Source: Oscillospiraceae bacterium (GTDB taxonomy: Bacteria; Bacillota; Clostridia; Oscillospirales; Oscillospiraceae). Taken from it: DNA of 64,000 bases. Below the pieces are notes generated by a model. That model saw only the letters and a program-made list of their open reading frames with translations, was not told where the DNA came from and searched no databases. Both the position numbers and the translations under genes were made by a program. Shown one piece after another: positions 40,438 to 50,393 of the stretch (positions within the stretch are counted from its first letter, which is position 1; every line of letters begins with the position of its first letter). The stretch lies in the NCBI GenBank assembly GCA_902778275.1, contig CACYXE010000014.1, positions 38,150 to 102,149 on the forward strand. The letters run 5' to 3'.

Positions 40438-41022
40438 ATGGCAAAGCTGTATTTCAAATATGGGGCCATGGGCTCCTCCAAATCCGCCCAGGCGCTGATC
40501 ACCAAGTTCAATTACGAGGAGCTGGGCATGAGCGTCTGGCTCATCAAGCCCAGCGTGGACACCCGGGACGGAGCGGGCGTGATCCGCAGCCGCATCGGGC
40601 TTTCCTGCGCGGCCCAGGTCATCACGCCGGAGCAGAACGTGGCGGAGGAATACCGCAAAGTGGGACGGCACGATGTGATCATTGCCGACGAAGCCCAGTT
40701 CTTCGTCCCGGAGCAGATCGACCAGCTGCGGGACCTGGTGGACGAGGAGGACCTGCCGGTGCTGTGCTTCGGCCTGCGCACGGACTTTCTGACCCACTTC
40801 TTCCCTGGCGCGCAGCGGCTGATGGAGCTGGCGGATTCCCTGACGGAGATCAAGACCGTCTGCGCCTGCGGCCGCAAGGCCACCGTCAACGCCCGCATCG
40901 ACGGCCAGGGCCGGATCATCACCCACGGCGACCAGGTGTTCCTGGGCGGCAACGACAGCTACCAGGCCATGTGCCACAAGTGCTGGAAGGAAAAGATCAA
41001 GGCCCAGCAGGAAGCGGAATAA
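40438..41022 (+). CDS. tdk: Thymidine kinase (type II)
   Basis: 194 residues. Walker A region 'GAMGSSKSAQ', 'IADEAQFF' (Walker B and catalytic Glu), 'FGLRTDFLTHFFPGAQRLMELAD', and a structural zinc site of four Cys ('VCACGRKA' and 'MCHKCW'). The P-loop has Ser where most type II enzymes have Gly (S-S-K instead of S-G-K). It makes dTMP from thymidine. It follows udk by 4 bases. Confidence 0.94.
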   Translation: MAKLYFKYGAMGSSKSAQALITKFNYEELGMSVWLIKPSVDTRDGAGVIRSRIGLSCAAQVITPEQNVAEEYRKVGRHDVIIADEAQFFVPEQIDQLRDLVDEEDLPVLCFGLRTDFLTHFFPGAQRLMELADSLTEIKTVCACGRKATVNARIDGQGRIITHGDQVFLGGNDSYQAMCHKCWKEKIKAQQEAE

Positions 41023-41036
41023 AAGAGAACAAAGCC

Positions 41037-41072
41037 AAAAGGCTCTGCCGCGAACCGCGGCAGAGCCTTTTT
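41037..41072. terminator. Bidirectional terminator of udk-tdk and the DUF4349 gene
   Basis: 12-bp-plus stem GGCTCTGCCGCG / CGCGGCAGAGCC flanked by A4 on the left and T5 on the right. Confidence 0.88.
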
Positions 41073-41082
41073 GACGCTTGGC

Positions 41083-42129
41083 TTATTCGTTTTTCGCTTC
41101 CTCCGCCGGGGCGGGCGCCGCGGCAGCGGCGGCCATGGCGGCACGCTTTGCCTCCTTGCGGGCCTTCCGGCGGGCGTGAGCCTTGCGGATGAGCCAGACG
41201 ATCAGGAAGATCAGCAGGCCCAGCACGATCAGCATGGGCAGGCAGGCGGCCAGGATCACCAGGGCCTCCTTGAAGAAGTCGCCCACGGCCTCCAGCCCGT
41301 CCTGCAGGGCGCCCAGCAGCTCCTCGCCGTAGCTGATGCGCCGCTCCGGCTCGGGGGTGTACGCTTTGACCTCGTTGATCTCCAGGTAGATGCTGCTGTA
41401 GCTGACCCGGCGGTCCCAGTTGTTCAGGGTGGACTGCAGGCTCTCGATCTGATAGCGCAGCTCGCTGAGCCGGGACTCCAGGGCGATCACGTCCTCCACC
41501 GTCTCCGCCAGCTCCATCATCTCCAGCAGGCGGGTCTCCTGGGCCTCATAGGCGGTCAGCCGGGCCTGCACGTCGTAGTACTGGGCGGTGACGTTTTCGG
41601 TGTAGGTGTGGCTGTAGGGGATGTTGCCCAGATCGGAGAGGCTCCCCATCAGCTCGCTGAAGCGATTGCTGGGGATGCGCAGAGAATAGCTGGCGCTGCG
41701 GTTGCGGGAATAACCCCGGGAGCTGTCGTAATAGTTGGCGCCGTTGACGCTGCTGGACTCGATCCAGCCGCCGTAGGCCTTGACCAGGGCTTCCACTTTG
41801 GCGATGGTATCCTCAAATTCGGTGGTCTCCACGGTCACATCGGAGGAGTAGATGATCTTCTCCGGATCCACCTCGGGAACGTCGGAGCCGTTCGCCTCGT
41901 CGCCGCTGCCCGTTTTGGCGGCGGCGGAGAAGCCGTAGTCCCCGTCGTATTCGTAGGCGGCCTCCTCCATGGCGGCCATAGGGGTCTCATAGTCTGCGGC
42001 ATAATAGCTCTCCGCGGCGCCGGCAGCGGAAGAAGAGGCGGCCATGGGGGCCGCGTTCCTGGCGCTGCCGCAGGCACACAGGGAAAGGGTCATCAGGATC
42101 GCAAGGATCAGTGCAAGTAGCTTTTTCAT
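41083..42129 (-). CDS. DUF4349-type lipoprotein
   Basis: 348 residues from ATG 42129 behind GGAGGA. Lipobox 'LCAC', a low-complexity Ala/Tyr/Glu linker, then a DUF4349 core: 'KIIYSSDVTVETTEFEDTIAKVEALVKAYGGWIESS' shown in part, 'YSLRIPSNRFSELM', a coiled-coil 'QETRLLEMMELAETVEDVIALESRLSELRYQIESLQ' in part, then one membrane helix at about 285-310 and a basic Ala-rich tail. It is therefore anchored at both ends. Function unknown; the family is often an envelope or stress-related protein. Monocistronic. Confidence 0.85.
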   Translation of the reverse strand: MKKLLALILAILMTLSLCACGSARNAAPMAASSSAAGAAESYYAADYETPMAAMEEAAYEYDGDYGFSAAAKTGSGDEANGSDVPEVDPEKIIYSSDVTVETTEFEDTIAKVEALVKAYGGWIESSSVNGANYYDSSRGYSRNRSASYSLRIPSNRFSELMGSLSDLGNIPYSHTYTENVTAQYYDVQARLTAYEAQETRLLEMMELAETVEDVIALESRLSELRYQIESLQSTLNNWDRRVSYSSIYLEINEVKAYTPEPERRISYGEELLGALQDGLEAVGDFFKEALVILAACLPMLIVLGLLIFLIVWLIRKAHARRKARKEAKRAAMAAAAAAPAPAEEAKNE

Positions 42130-42182
42130 GGGAGCATCCTCCAATTAAAAAATTGTCCTCGATCCTATGACGGCAGGGCACC

Positions 42183-42214
42183 AAAAAAGTTTCCCGAAAA
42201 TCGGGAAACTTTTT
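42183..42214. terminator. Terminator of the foldase gene
   Basis: Stem AAAAAAGTTTCCCG / CGGGAAACTTTTT with a 4-base AAAT-type loop; works on either strand. Confidence 0.85.
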
Positions 42215-42232
42215 CGTTTTGCTTTATGCAGC

Positions 42233-43795
42233 TCAGCCTACCCGCTTGTAACCGGAGGCGTGTACCACTTCATAGCCGGCGGTCAGTTCGTCGAGCCAGG
42301 CAGTGATCGCCTCGCTGCTGAGCTCGCCGCGGGCGATATGATCGCTGTACAGCTCGCCCTCGCCCACGTAATACATTACGTGGTAACCGGCATAGCCGGC
42401 GCTCTCGCCATAGACGATGGCGGTGTCACCCGGTTTGTGGTTGTCAAAGCAAAAGGCGTCGAATTCTTCCACCATCTGGCCCTTGGCCACGGCGTCATAC
42501 AGACCGCCCTTGGTGTTGGAGCCTTCGTCCATGGAGTAAGCTTCCGCCAGGGCGGCAAAGCTGTCCTCGGTCTGATCGCCGGCCTTCCACTCGGCCAGGA
42601 TCTCCTCGGCCCGGGCCTTGGCAGCCGCCTTGGCCTCGTCGCTGTAAGTGCCGTCCTCGCCTGCCTCGGCCTTGATCAGGATGTGCCGCACCTGGGCGAG
42701 AGGATAGTGGTTGTCGTCACGGCCCAGGAAGAGCACCACATAGCTGCCGTTGGCGTCATCCGCCACGGTGACGTCGCCCGCCTTGCGGTCGGCCATGAGC
42801 CACTCTGCATAGGTGCTGCTGAGAGAGCTGCCGGAGACCTTGCTGCGCTCCGTGGACTTCTCGCCCGACAGCTGGGAGTCGATGGCCGCATTGAAGCGCT
42901 CAACAGCGTCTTCTTCCTCCCCGTCCTGATAGGCGGCGACCATGGCGTCGGCGGTGGCGCGGGCCACGGCCAGGGTCTGCTCGGTGGGCGCGGCGCTGGG
43001 CTCGCCGTCCTCACCCGTGGTCTCCTCGAGTTCCGCGGGCACATAATAATAGGCGTAGTCGAACACGTCGCGAGCGCCCTCCAGGCTCTGGTAGTAGTCC
43101 TCCAGCTCCTGGGCGCTGTAGGTGAAGCTGTCCTGCACGGTGTTGTAGGCCTTGCCGGCCAGGGCAGTGTCCAACTGCGCCTGGCGGGCAAGATCAACGG
43201 TAACGCCCGCGCCGTAGTTGACAGCCAGCAGGCTGTTGGCGCTGCCGTAGCCCAGGGACCTGGCGTAATCGTCCAGCCCTTCAAAGCTGGCGTCCACGTC
43301 CGCGATCTCATCCTCGGTGAGGGCGATGCCGTTGGCGGCGGCGTAGTCGGTCAGGGCCTTGGTCTGCATCAGGTTGTCCTCGGCGGCCAGGAGGAAATAC
43401 TCCTTCCAGGTGGCGCCCTCCATCATGGGGCAGTCCTGGCTGTCCAGCCCGGCCAGACCGGCGCTGGTATCCAGCCCAATGAGGGAGGCATAGCTGCCGT
43501 ACTGGTTGGCAAGGTTCAGATACTGTCCGGCGTAATTGTAATTGACCTCGGCTACGGAATAATTCCGGTCTCCGATGGTGAGAGCGGTGGTCTGCTTGGC
43601 AAAAAAGCCGGAATTGGTGGCCCAGTTCATAAAGATGATAGCGGCGATCAGCAGGACCACGAGGATAATGCCGATGGTCCAGCGGCGCTTGCTCTGGGCT
43701 TTCTTCCGGGCGGCCTCCTGGGCGGCCAGGGTCTTCTTGTCGGTCCCTGCCGCGCGGGCGGCCTGGCGATTTTTCTTTTCGGTTGAAGCGCTCAT
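42233..43795 (-). CDS. Membrane-anchored parvulin-type (PpiC) peptidyl-prolyl isomerase/foldase
   Basis: 520 residues from ATG 43795 with AAAGGA upstream. A basic cytosolic N-terminus, one membrane helix (about 39-57), a SurA-like helical domain, then a PpiC region 'LAQVRHILIKAEAG...SFAALAEAYSMDEGSNTKGGLYDAVAKGQMVEEF' (shown in part) with the parvulin 'HILIK' and 'GG' landmarks. It should help secreted proteins fold outside the membrane, as PrsA does, but anchored by a helix rather than a lipid. It has its own promoter (43830-43858). Confidence 0.88.
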   Translation of the reverse strand: MSASTEKKNRQAARAAGTDKKTLAAQEAARKKAQSKRRWTIGIILVVLLIAAIIFMNWATNSGFFAKQTTALTIGDRNYSVAEVNYNYAGQYLNLANQYGSYASLIGLDTSAGLAGLDSQDCPMMEGATWKEYFLLAAEDNLMQTKALTDYAAANGIALTEDEIADVDASFEGLDDYARSLGYGSANSLLAVNYGAGVTVDLARQAQLDTALAGKAYNTVQDSFTYSAQELEDYYQSLEGARDVFDYAYYYVPAELEETTGEDGEPSAAPTEQTLAVARATADAMVAAYQDGEEEDAVERFNAAIDSQLSGEKSTERSKVSGSSLSSTYAEWLMADRKAGDVTVADDANGSYVVLFLGRDDNHYPLAQVRHILIKAEAGEDGTYSDEAKAAAKARAEEILAEWKAGDQTEDSFAALAEAYSMDEGSNTKGGLYDAVAKGQMVEEFDAFCFDNHKPGDTAIVYGESAGYAGYHVMYYVGEGELYSDHIARGELSSEAITAWLDELTAGYEVVHASGYKRVG

Positions 43796-43829
43796 AGTTT
43801 TTCGTCCTTTTTTCATAAATTGCCGCAAT

Positions 43830-43858
43830 ATTATAACGCAAAGGCTCGTGTGATTCAA
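43830..43858 (-). promoter_or_regulatory. Promoter of the foldase gene
   Basis: Minus strand TTGAAT (43858-43853), 17-bp spacer, TATAAT (43835-43830). Confidence 0.65.
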
Positions 43859-43971
43859 GAACTATTCTCCCCGAAACGCCGATTGTTTGTAAAATATTCA
43901 TACAATTGGGAGGTTTTCGATTGCTTTTCCCCGCCCGGCAGGGTATTCTGGAGAAGAAAGAAGGTGAGGCG

Positions 43972-44802
43972 ATGGCGCAGCATATGGGGAAAACGGCCGC
44001 GGGGCTGACGGCGGCGGGCCTTTTGGCGGTCCTGGACAGCCGGTACCGGCTGGAAACCACCACCTATACCCTGCCTTTTGTCCGGCTGCCCGCCGCCTTC
44101 GACGGCTTTCGGATCGTGCAGCTTTCGGACCTGCACGGCTGTGTGTTCGGCAGGGAGAACCGACGACTGGCGCGGGCCGTTGCCGGGCAGCGGCCGGATC
44201 TGATCGCCCTGACCGGAGACCTCGCCGGGGCACGGACAGAGCTGGAGGCTGTGGAGGGACTGCTGCGGCAGCTCCAGGGCCTGGCGCCGATCTATTATGT
44301 CAGCGGGAATCACGAATGGGTCAGGGGGAGCATCTGGCCGATGCGGCAGCTGCTGGGGCGCTGCGGCGCCCACAGCCTGGAAAACCGCTGGGAGCTGGTG
44401 GAGAAAGACGGCGCGCAGCTGGTGATCGCCGGGGTGGAGGATCCCCAGGCCTGGGCAGAGCCGATAAGCCCCGAAGTCCTGGCCGAGCGCATCCGGCGGG
44501 AGTACCCGGAGGCATTTGTGCTGTGGCTGGGCCACCGCAATTTCTGGGTGAAAAAGTACCCGGAGCTGCCGGTGGATCTGGTCCTCTGCGGCCACGCCCA
44601 CGGGGGCGTCATACGCCTGCCGGGGATCGGCGGCCTGCTGAACAACGACCACAGCTTCGGCGCGGAATATGAGGCGGGCGTCTATGCCGGAGAACGCTTT
44701 CAAATGGCGGTCTCCCGCGGCCTGGGCAACTCCGTGCCGGTGCCGCGTCTGTTCAACCGTCCGGAGCTTGTGACGGTCGTTTTGAAAAGCGCACAGATAT
44801 AA
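43972..44802 (+). CDS. Calcineurin-like metallophosphoesterase (YkuE class)
   Basis: 276 residues; ATG 43972 follows GAAGGTGAGG. All metal-site motifs are present: 'LSDLHG', 'LTGDLAG', 'SGNHEW', 'LGHRNF' and 'CGHAHGGVIRLPG'. The N-terminal hydrophobic stretch ('AAGLTAAGLLAVLDS') may anchor it. YkuE-like enzymes act on phosphodiesters or lipid A-type precursors; the substrate here is unknown. A hairpin-controlled short ORF lies directly downstream. Confidence 0.88.
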   Translation: MAQHMGKTAAGLTAAGLLAVLDSRYRLETTTYTLPFVRLPAAFDGFRIVQLSDLHGCVFGRENRRLARAVAGQRPDLIALTGDLAGARTELEAVEGLLRQLQGLAPIYYVSGNHEWVRGSIWPMRQLLGRCGAHSLENRWELVEKDGAQLVIAGVEDPQAWAEPISPEVLAERIRREYPEAFVLWLGHRNFWVKKYPELPVDLVLCGHAHGGVIRLPGIGGLLNNDHSFGAEYEAGVYAGERFQMAVSRGLGNSVPVPRLFNRPELVTVVLKSAQI

Positions 44803-44818
44803 ACAGGCATAAAAAGCG

Positions 44819-44863
44819 CCCTCCCCGCATATCATGGTTGTATGTTGTGCATACAGGGGAGGG
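44819..44863 (+). promoter_or_regulatory. Stem-loop that sequesters a ribosome-binding site
   Basis: CCCTCCCC (44819-44826) pairs perfectly with GGGGAGGG (44856-44863), and an inner perfect stem TGTATG / CATACA (44839-44855) stacks on its right arm. The right arm is the Shine-Dalgarno sequence 6 bases upstream of ATG 44870. Could be translational control or part of a terminator without a T-run. Confidence 0.5.
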
Positions 44864-44869
44864 TTCTCG

Positions 44870-44932
44870 ATGGAAAAAGACATTGACGATATGATCTTCG
44901 GCGATGCGGATCCCGGTCCCAGCGGCCGATGA
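44870..44932 (+). CDS. Possible 20-residue small protein
   Basis: ATG 44870 with GGGGAGGG at ideal spacing opens a 20-codon frame (MEKDIDDMIFGDADPGPSGR), acidic with no membrane segment, ending directly before a terminator (44934-44964). The strong ribosome-binding site and the bracketing by hairpin and terminator argue for a real short gene or leader peptide, but 20 codons can arise by chance. Function unknown. Confidence 0.35.
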   Translation: MEKDIDDMIFGDADPGPSGR

Positions 44933-44933
44933 G

Positions 44934-44964
44934 GAAACCGGACGGCGTCTGCCGTCCGGTTTTC
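44934..44964 (+). terminator. Terminator after the metallophosphoesterase/short ORF
   Basis: Stem AAACCGGACGGC / GCCGTCCGGTTT with a GTCT loop; T-rich flank. It also lies 3' of prfB on the other strand. Confidence 0.8.
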
Positions 44965-44985
44965 CGCTTTACGGGGAGGGGCGCT

Positions 44986-46092
44986 TCAGCTGGCCGCCCG
45001 CATGGACAGGAAAGCGTTGATGAAGCCGTCCAGGTCTCCGTCCATCACATTCTGGATGTTGCCGTTTTCGTACTCGGTGCGGTGGTCCTTCACCAGCTGG
45101 TAGGGCATGAACACATAGGAGCGGATCTGGCTGCCCCATTCGATCTTCATCTGCACGCCCTTGATGTCGCTGATCTTTTCCAGGTGCTCCCGCTCCTTGA
45201 TCTCGGCCAGGCGCGCCCGCAGCATGTTCTTGCAGTTCTCCAGGTTCTGGAAGTGGCTGCGCTCCACCTGGCTGGATACCACGATGCCCGTGGGGATGTG
45301 GGTCAGGCGCACCGCCGAGGAGGTCTTGTTGACCTTCTGGCCGCCGGCGCCGGAGGAACGGAACACGTCCATCTTGATGTCCTCGTCCCGCAGCTCGATC
45401 TCGTTGTCGTCGCTGATCTCGGGCATGACCTCCACCGCGGCGAAGGAGGTGTGCCGCCTGCCCGCCGCATCGAAGGGGGAGACGCGTACCAGACGGTGGA
45501 TGCCGTGCTCGCTCTTGAGGAAGCCGTAGGCGTTTTCGCCCTCGATCATGATGGTGGCGCTCTTGAGTCCGGCCTCGTCGCCGTCCAGGTAATCCATGAC
45601 TTTCACCTTGTAGCCGTGGCGGTCGGCCCACATGTTGTACATGCGGTAGAGCATGGAGGCCCAGTCCTGGGCCTCGGTGCCGCCGGCGCCGGCGTGGAAG
45701 GTCAGAATGGCGTTGTTGCCGTCATACTCGCCGGTGAGCAGGGTGCTCAGCCGGGTGGCCTCCACCTTCTGGGAGAAGTCCGCGAACTCGCTCTGCAGCT
45801 CCTCCAGCATGGAGTCGTCGTTTTCCTCGATGGCCATCTCGCACATGACCATCATATCGTCCCATGCGGCACAGAGCTTTTGATAATTCTCCACCTTGCT
45901 TTTCAGGGTCTTCAGCCGCTTCTGGACCTTCTGGGAATTCTCCACATCGTTCCAGAAGCCTTCCCGCTCGCTGGCGGCCTCCAGCTCCTCGATCTCTTTC
46001 TGGGCGGCCTCCAGCTTCAGCGCGCCCCGCAGCACGTCCAGGGTGGGTTTGGCGGCGTTGAGTTTTCCTTTGTATTCTTCAAATTCCAGCAT
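44986..46092 (-). CDS. prfB: Peptide chain release factor 2
   Basis: 368 residues. The stop-codon-recognition tripeptide SPF ('LVRVSPFDAAGRRHTSFA') marks RF2 (UGA/UAA), and 'RSSGAGGQKVNKTSSAVRLTHIP' (shown in part) holds the GGQ that triggers peptide release at the ribosome. The frame is uninterrupted from ATG 46092, preceded by AAGGAA: the autoregulatory +1 frameshift with in-frame UGA found near codon 25 in most bacteria is absent. Transcribed away from prs. Confidence 0.95.
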   Translation of the reverse strand: MLEFEEYKGKLNAAKPTLDVLRGALKLEAAQKEIEELEAASEREGFWNDVENSQKVQKRLKTLKSKVENYQKLCAAWDDMMVMCEMAIEENDDSMLEELQSEFADFSQKVEATRLSTLLTGEYDGNNAILTFHAGAGGTEAQDWASMLYRMYNMWADRHGYKVKVMDYLDGDEAGLKSATIMIEGENAYGFLKSEHGIHRLVRVSPFDAAGRRHTSFAAVEVMPEISDDNEIELRDEDIKMDVFRSSGAGGQKVNKTSSAVRLTHIPTGIVVSSQVERSHFQNLENCKNMLRARLAEIKEREHLEKISDIKGVQMKIEWGSQIRSYVFMPYQLVKDHRTEYENGNIQNVMDGDLDGFINAFLSMRAAS

Positions 46093-46231
46093 ATTCGTCT
46101 CATTCCTTGTTTTATGTTATTATTTATAACTATGTTATTATAAACAAAATTCACGCGCTTGTAAATCTGTTTTTTATCTGCAATTTTGGCGCCGGGGAGC
46201 AATAGTTTTGCTTCCAATCCTTTTCCCCGTG

Positions 46232-46240
46232 TGCTATAAT
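46232..46240 (+). promoter_or_regulatory. Extended -10 promoter of prs-pth
   Basis: TG-n-TATAAT (TG at 46232-46233, TATAAT at 46235-46240) without a good -35; TTCCAA lies 17 bp upstream. Confidence 0.5.
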
Positions 46241-46321
46241 TAATCTGTATAAGAGTGCGAAGGCGCTGCCGGAGATCGCACGGGCAGCGGATAAGACCAT
46301 TCTATGGAGGATAAGAGAGAT

Positions 46322-47287
46322 ATGATTTCACACGGCAAGGAAATTAAGGTTTTCGCCGGCAACTCCAATCCCGCACTGGCACAGGACATCTGCTCGGAAC
46401 TGTACATGCCCCTGGGCAACGCCGCCGTCTCCCAGTTTGCGGACGGTGAATGCTCCATCTCCGTATACGAGCCTGTGCGCGGCAAGGACGTGTTCATCGT
46501 CCAGTCCACCTGCAACCATGTCAACGACAACCTGATGGAACTGCTCATCATGATCGACGCCATGCGCCGCGCTTCCGCCGGCCGCATCACCGCCGTTATC
46601 CCCTATTTCGGCTACGCCCGGCAGGACCGCAAGGCCAAGAGCCGCGATCCCATCTCCGCAAAGCTGGTAGCCAATCTGATCACCGCCGCCGGCGCCGACC
46701 GCGTGCTGACCATGGACCTGCACGCCGCCCAGATCCAGGGTTTTTTCGACATCCCGGTAGACAACCTGATGGGCGCCAACCTGTTCGTCAAGCACTTTAC
46801 CCGCAAATTCGGCAAGGGCAATGAGGACGTGATGGTGGTCTCCCCCGACGTGGGCAGCACCGCCCGCGCCCGGAATTTCTCCATGAAGCTGGGCGTGAAC
46901 ATGGCCATTGTGGACAAGCGCCGTGAGCGCGCCAACCAGTCCGAGGTCATGAACATCATCGGCAACGTGGAGGGCAAGACCTGCATCCTGCTGGACGATA
47001 TCGTGGATACCGCCGGTTCCCTCTGCGGCGCCGCCAAGGCCATCAAAGAGGTGGGCGGGGCCAAGGCGGTCTACGCCTGCGCCACCCACGGCGTGCTCTC
47101 CGGTCCGGCCATCGACCGGATCAATGAAAGCTATATCGAGGAGCTCCTGTTCCTCAACACCATCCCCTACCCGGCGGACAAGCCCGCCTGCGACAAGATC
47201 CAGTATATCTCCACGGCCTCCGTGTTCGCCGAAGCCATCCGGCGCATCTACGAGGAAGTGTCCATCGCCAACATGTTCGAGAACTGA
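46322..47287 (+). CDS. prs: Ribose-phosphate pyrophosphokinase
   Basis: 321 residues from ATG 46322; GGAGG is slightly far upstream, and an in-frame ATG at 46304 overlaps it. Conserved blocks: 'GNSNPALAQDI', 'FADGECSISVYEPVRGKDVFIVQS' in part, 'PYFGYARQDRK', 'MDLHAAQIQGFFDIPVDNL' (Mg site, in part) and the PRPP loop 'LLDDIVDTAGSLCGA'. It makes PRPP from ribose-5-phosphate and ATP for nucleotide, His and Trp synthesis and the salvage genes upstream. prs-pth linkage is typical of Firmicutes. Confidence 0.96.
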   Translation: MISHGKEIKVFAGNSNPALAQDICSELYMPLGNAAVSQFADGECSISVYEPVRGKDVFIVQSTCNHVNDNLMELLIMIDAMRRASAGRITAVIPYFGYARQDRKAKSRDPISAKLVANLITAAGADRVLTMDLHAAQIQGFFDIPVDNLMGANLFVKHFTRKFGKGNEDVMVVSPDVGSTARARNFSMKLGVNMAIVDKRRERANQSEVMNIIGNVEGKTCILLDDIVDTAGSLCGAAKAIKEVGGAKAVYACATHGVLSGPAIDRINESYIEELLFLNTIPYPADKPACDKIQYISTASVFAEAIRRIYEEVSIANMFEN

Positions 47288-47290
47288 GCG

Positions 47291-47881
47291 ATGTTGTTTT
47301 CCAAGCAGAACGGCGTGAGCTGGCTGGTGGTCTTTCTCGGGAACCCCGGGCCCCGTTATGAGGGCACCCGGCACAACGCCGGCTTCATGGCGGCGGACGC
47401 CCTGGCCAAAGAAAAGAATCTGCGCATCGATCGGCTGCGCTTTCGCGCCCTGACCGCCAGCTGCGAGCTGGGCGGGGAAAAGGTGCTGCTGATGAAGCCC
47501 CAGACCTATATGAATCTCAGCGGCGAGGCTGTGAGCCAGGCGGCTCGCTTTTACAAGATCCCGCCAGAACATATACTGGTGGTGTCGGACGAGACGGCCT
47601 TGGCCGTGGGCAAGCTGCGCATCCGGCAGAAGGGCTCCGCCGGCGGGCACAACGGACTGAAGAACATCATCGCCTGCCTGGGGACGGAAGGCTTCCCGCG
47701 CATCCGCCTGGGCGTCGGCGCGCCGCCCCACCCGGACTATGACATGATCGACTGGGTGCTGTCCGCGTTCAAAAACCAGGACGCGGAGGAGATGGCGAAA
47801 TGCGCCCAGCGCGCGGCCAAGGCGGTGGAGTGCTACATCACGCAGGGGCCGGACAAGGCCATGAACCTGTATAACGGATAG
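47291..47881 (+). CDS. pth: Peptidyl-tRNA hydrolase
   Basis: 196 residues with 'VVFLGNPGPRYEGTRHNAGFM' in part (catalytic His in 'TRHNAGF'), 'KPQTYMNLSGEAV', 'VVSDETALAVGKLRIRQKGSAGGHNGL' in part. The usual 'DD' of 'VVHDDLDLP' is replaced by 'SDETALA', a modest variation (Asp retained). It recycles peptidyl-tRNA released from stalled ribosomes. Three bases separate it from prs. Confidence 0.94.
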   Translation: MLFSKQNGVSWLVVFLGNPGPRYEGTRHNAGFMAADALAKEKNLRIDRLRFRALTASCELGGEKVLLMKPQTYMNLSGEAVSQAARFYKIPPEHILVVSDETALAVGKLRIRQKGSAGGHNGLKNIIACLGTEGFPRIRLGVGAPPHPDYDMIDWVLSAFKNQDAEEMAKCAQRAAKAVECYITQGPDKAMNLYNG

Positions 47882-47932
47882 ACCGGCAGGATTGCCGTTA
47901 ACGTACAAAACAAAAAAGATAGGAGGATGCAT

Positions 47933-49126
<1,194 letters not shown>

Positions 49127-49129
49127 GCG

Positions 49130-50242
49130 ATGAGAAACTTTCATGGAATTATCTTTGCCTACCATGCTCAGCCGGAGCTGCGCGAGCTGACCGCGGCCCG
49201 CACGGCGGCGTCTCTGCCCTTCTGCGGCCGTTACCGGCTGATCGATTTCCCCCTGTCCTCCCTGCGTAACGCCGGCATCCTGAACGTGGGCGTCATCATG
49301 CAGCGGGACTATCAGTCCCTGCTGGATCACATCGGCAGCGGCAAGGCCTGGGACATGAGCCGCAAGACCGGCGGTCTGCGGATGCTGCCCCCCTTCGGCC
49401 TGCCCGAGTATCACACCGGCGACTATAACGGCACCGTGGAAGCCCTGAACGCAGTCTCCACCTACATCCGTGACATCGAGGAAGAGTGGGTCGTGCTGAT
49501 GCTGGGCAACATGGCGGCCAACATCGACCTGCAGGCGGTCATCCACCAGCATCTGGAAACCGGCGCCGACGCCACCGCCATCTGCGCCGACCACACCCCC
49601 ATGGGCGTGCACCATCGCTATATCCTGGGTGAGGACGGTTTCGTGGAACGGATCGCCCTGTACCGCGAGGGCGAGAGCGAAGGCGTCGCTTCCCTGGAGG
49701 GCTACATCGTCCGCAAGGATCAGCTGGTGGACATCATGGACCGCTGCCGGGCGGAGAATCTGTTCCTTTTCCATCGCCATGCGGTGAACATGTTCCTGCA
49801 GGACGGCGGCAGGCTGGGCGTCTACATCCATCCCGGCTATGCCAACGCCATCAAGACGGTGGAGCAGTACTACAAGGTCAGCATGGACATGCTCAAGACG
49901 GCCAACCGCCGTCAGCTCTTCCCGGCGGACCGGCCGGTGCGCACCAAGGAGCACGAGGAAGTCAGCACCTATTACGGCGAGAACGCCGTGATCCGCAACA
50001 GCCTGATCGCCGACAACTGCATCATTGACGGCGAAGTGGAGAACTGCATCCTGTTTTCCGGCGCCCGGGTGGAAGCCGGCGCCAAGCTGCGTGACTGCAT
50101 CATCATGCGCGGCTGCGTGATCGGCAAGGATGTGGAGCTGGACTGTGTGATTTCGGACAAGTACGCTTCCTTTGGCCCCGGCGTGAAGCTGACGGGCAAT
50201 TCCAAGCTGCCCACCGTGGTCCCCAAGGGCACCAAGATCTAA
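49130..50242 (+). CDS. glgD: GlgD, regulatory paralogue of ADP-glucose pyrophosphorylase
   Basis: 370 residues, homologous to GlgC along its length ('GRYRLIDFPLSSLRNAGI', 'FEYHTGDYNGT'-like middle, LbH C-terminus), but the N-terminal loop 'IIFAYHAQPELRELTAART' lacks the GGxGxRL nucleotide motif. GlgD is catalytically inactive and activates GlgC in a GlgCD heterotetramer. Starts behind GAGGAGGT next to the glgC stop. Confidence 0.93.
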   Translation: MRNFHGIIFAYHAQPELRELTAARTAASLPFCGRYRLIDFPLSSLRNAGILNVGVIMQRDYQSLLDHIGSGKAWDMSRKTGGLRMLPPFGLPEYHTGDYNGTVEALNAVSTYIRDIEEEWVVLMLGNMAANIDLQAVIHQHLETGADATAICADHTPMGVHHRYILGEDGFVERIALYREGESEGVASLEGYIVRKDQLVDIMDRCRAENLFLFHRHAVNMFLQDGGRLGVYIHPGYANAIKTVEQYYKVSMDMLKTANRRQLFPADRPVRTKEHEEVSTYYGENAVIRNSLIADNCIIDGEVENCILFSGARVEAGAKLRDCIIMRGCVIGKDVELDCVISDKYASFGPGVKLTGNSKLPTVVPKGTKI

Positions 50243-50262
50243 GCAGCGTTTTTCAAGCACAG

Positions 50263-50292
50263 CCGACGGGCGGCCGAAAGACCGCCCGTCGG
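50263..50292. repeat. Hairpin between glgD and glgP
   Basis: 11-bp perfect stem CCGACGGGCGG / CCGCCCGTCGG with an 8-base loop and no T-run; possible attenuator or mRNA-end stabiliser. A weaker GGCGCAG / CTGCGCC hairpin follows at about 50311-50338. Confidence 0.5.
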
Positions 50293-50393
50293 AGCTGAAA
50301 ATGCAGAGGCGCGGCGCAGCGGTTTTGCTCCCTGCGCCGGGCCCCTGCACTTTCTGTGTGTAGTCATTCAAATAACGGAGGTACTACGTTTTT

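Noticed and set aside
46093-46217. Short upstream frame as the first part of a frameshifted prfB
   Set aside because: The RF2 N-terminus is complete from ATG 46092 and there is no CUUUGA-type shift site at the junction.
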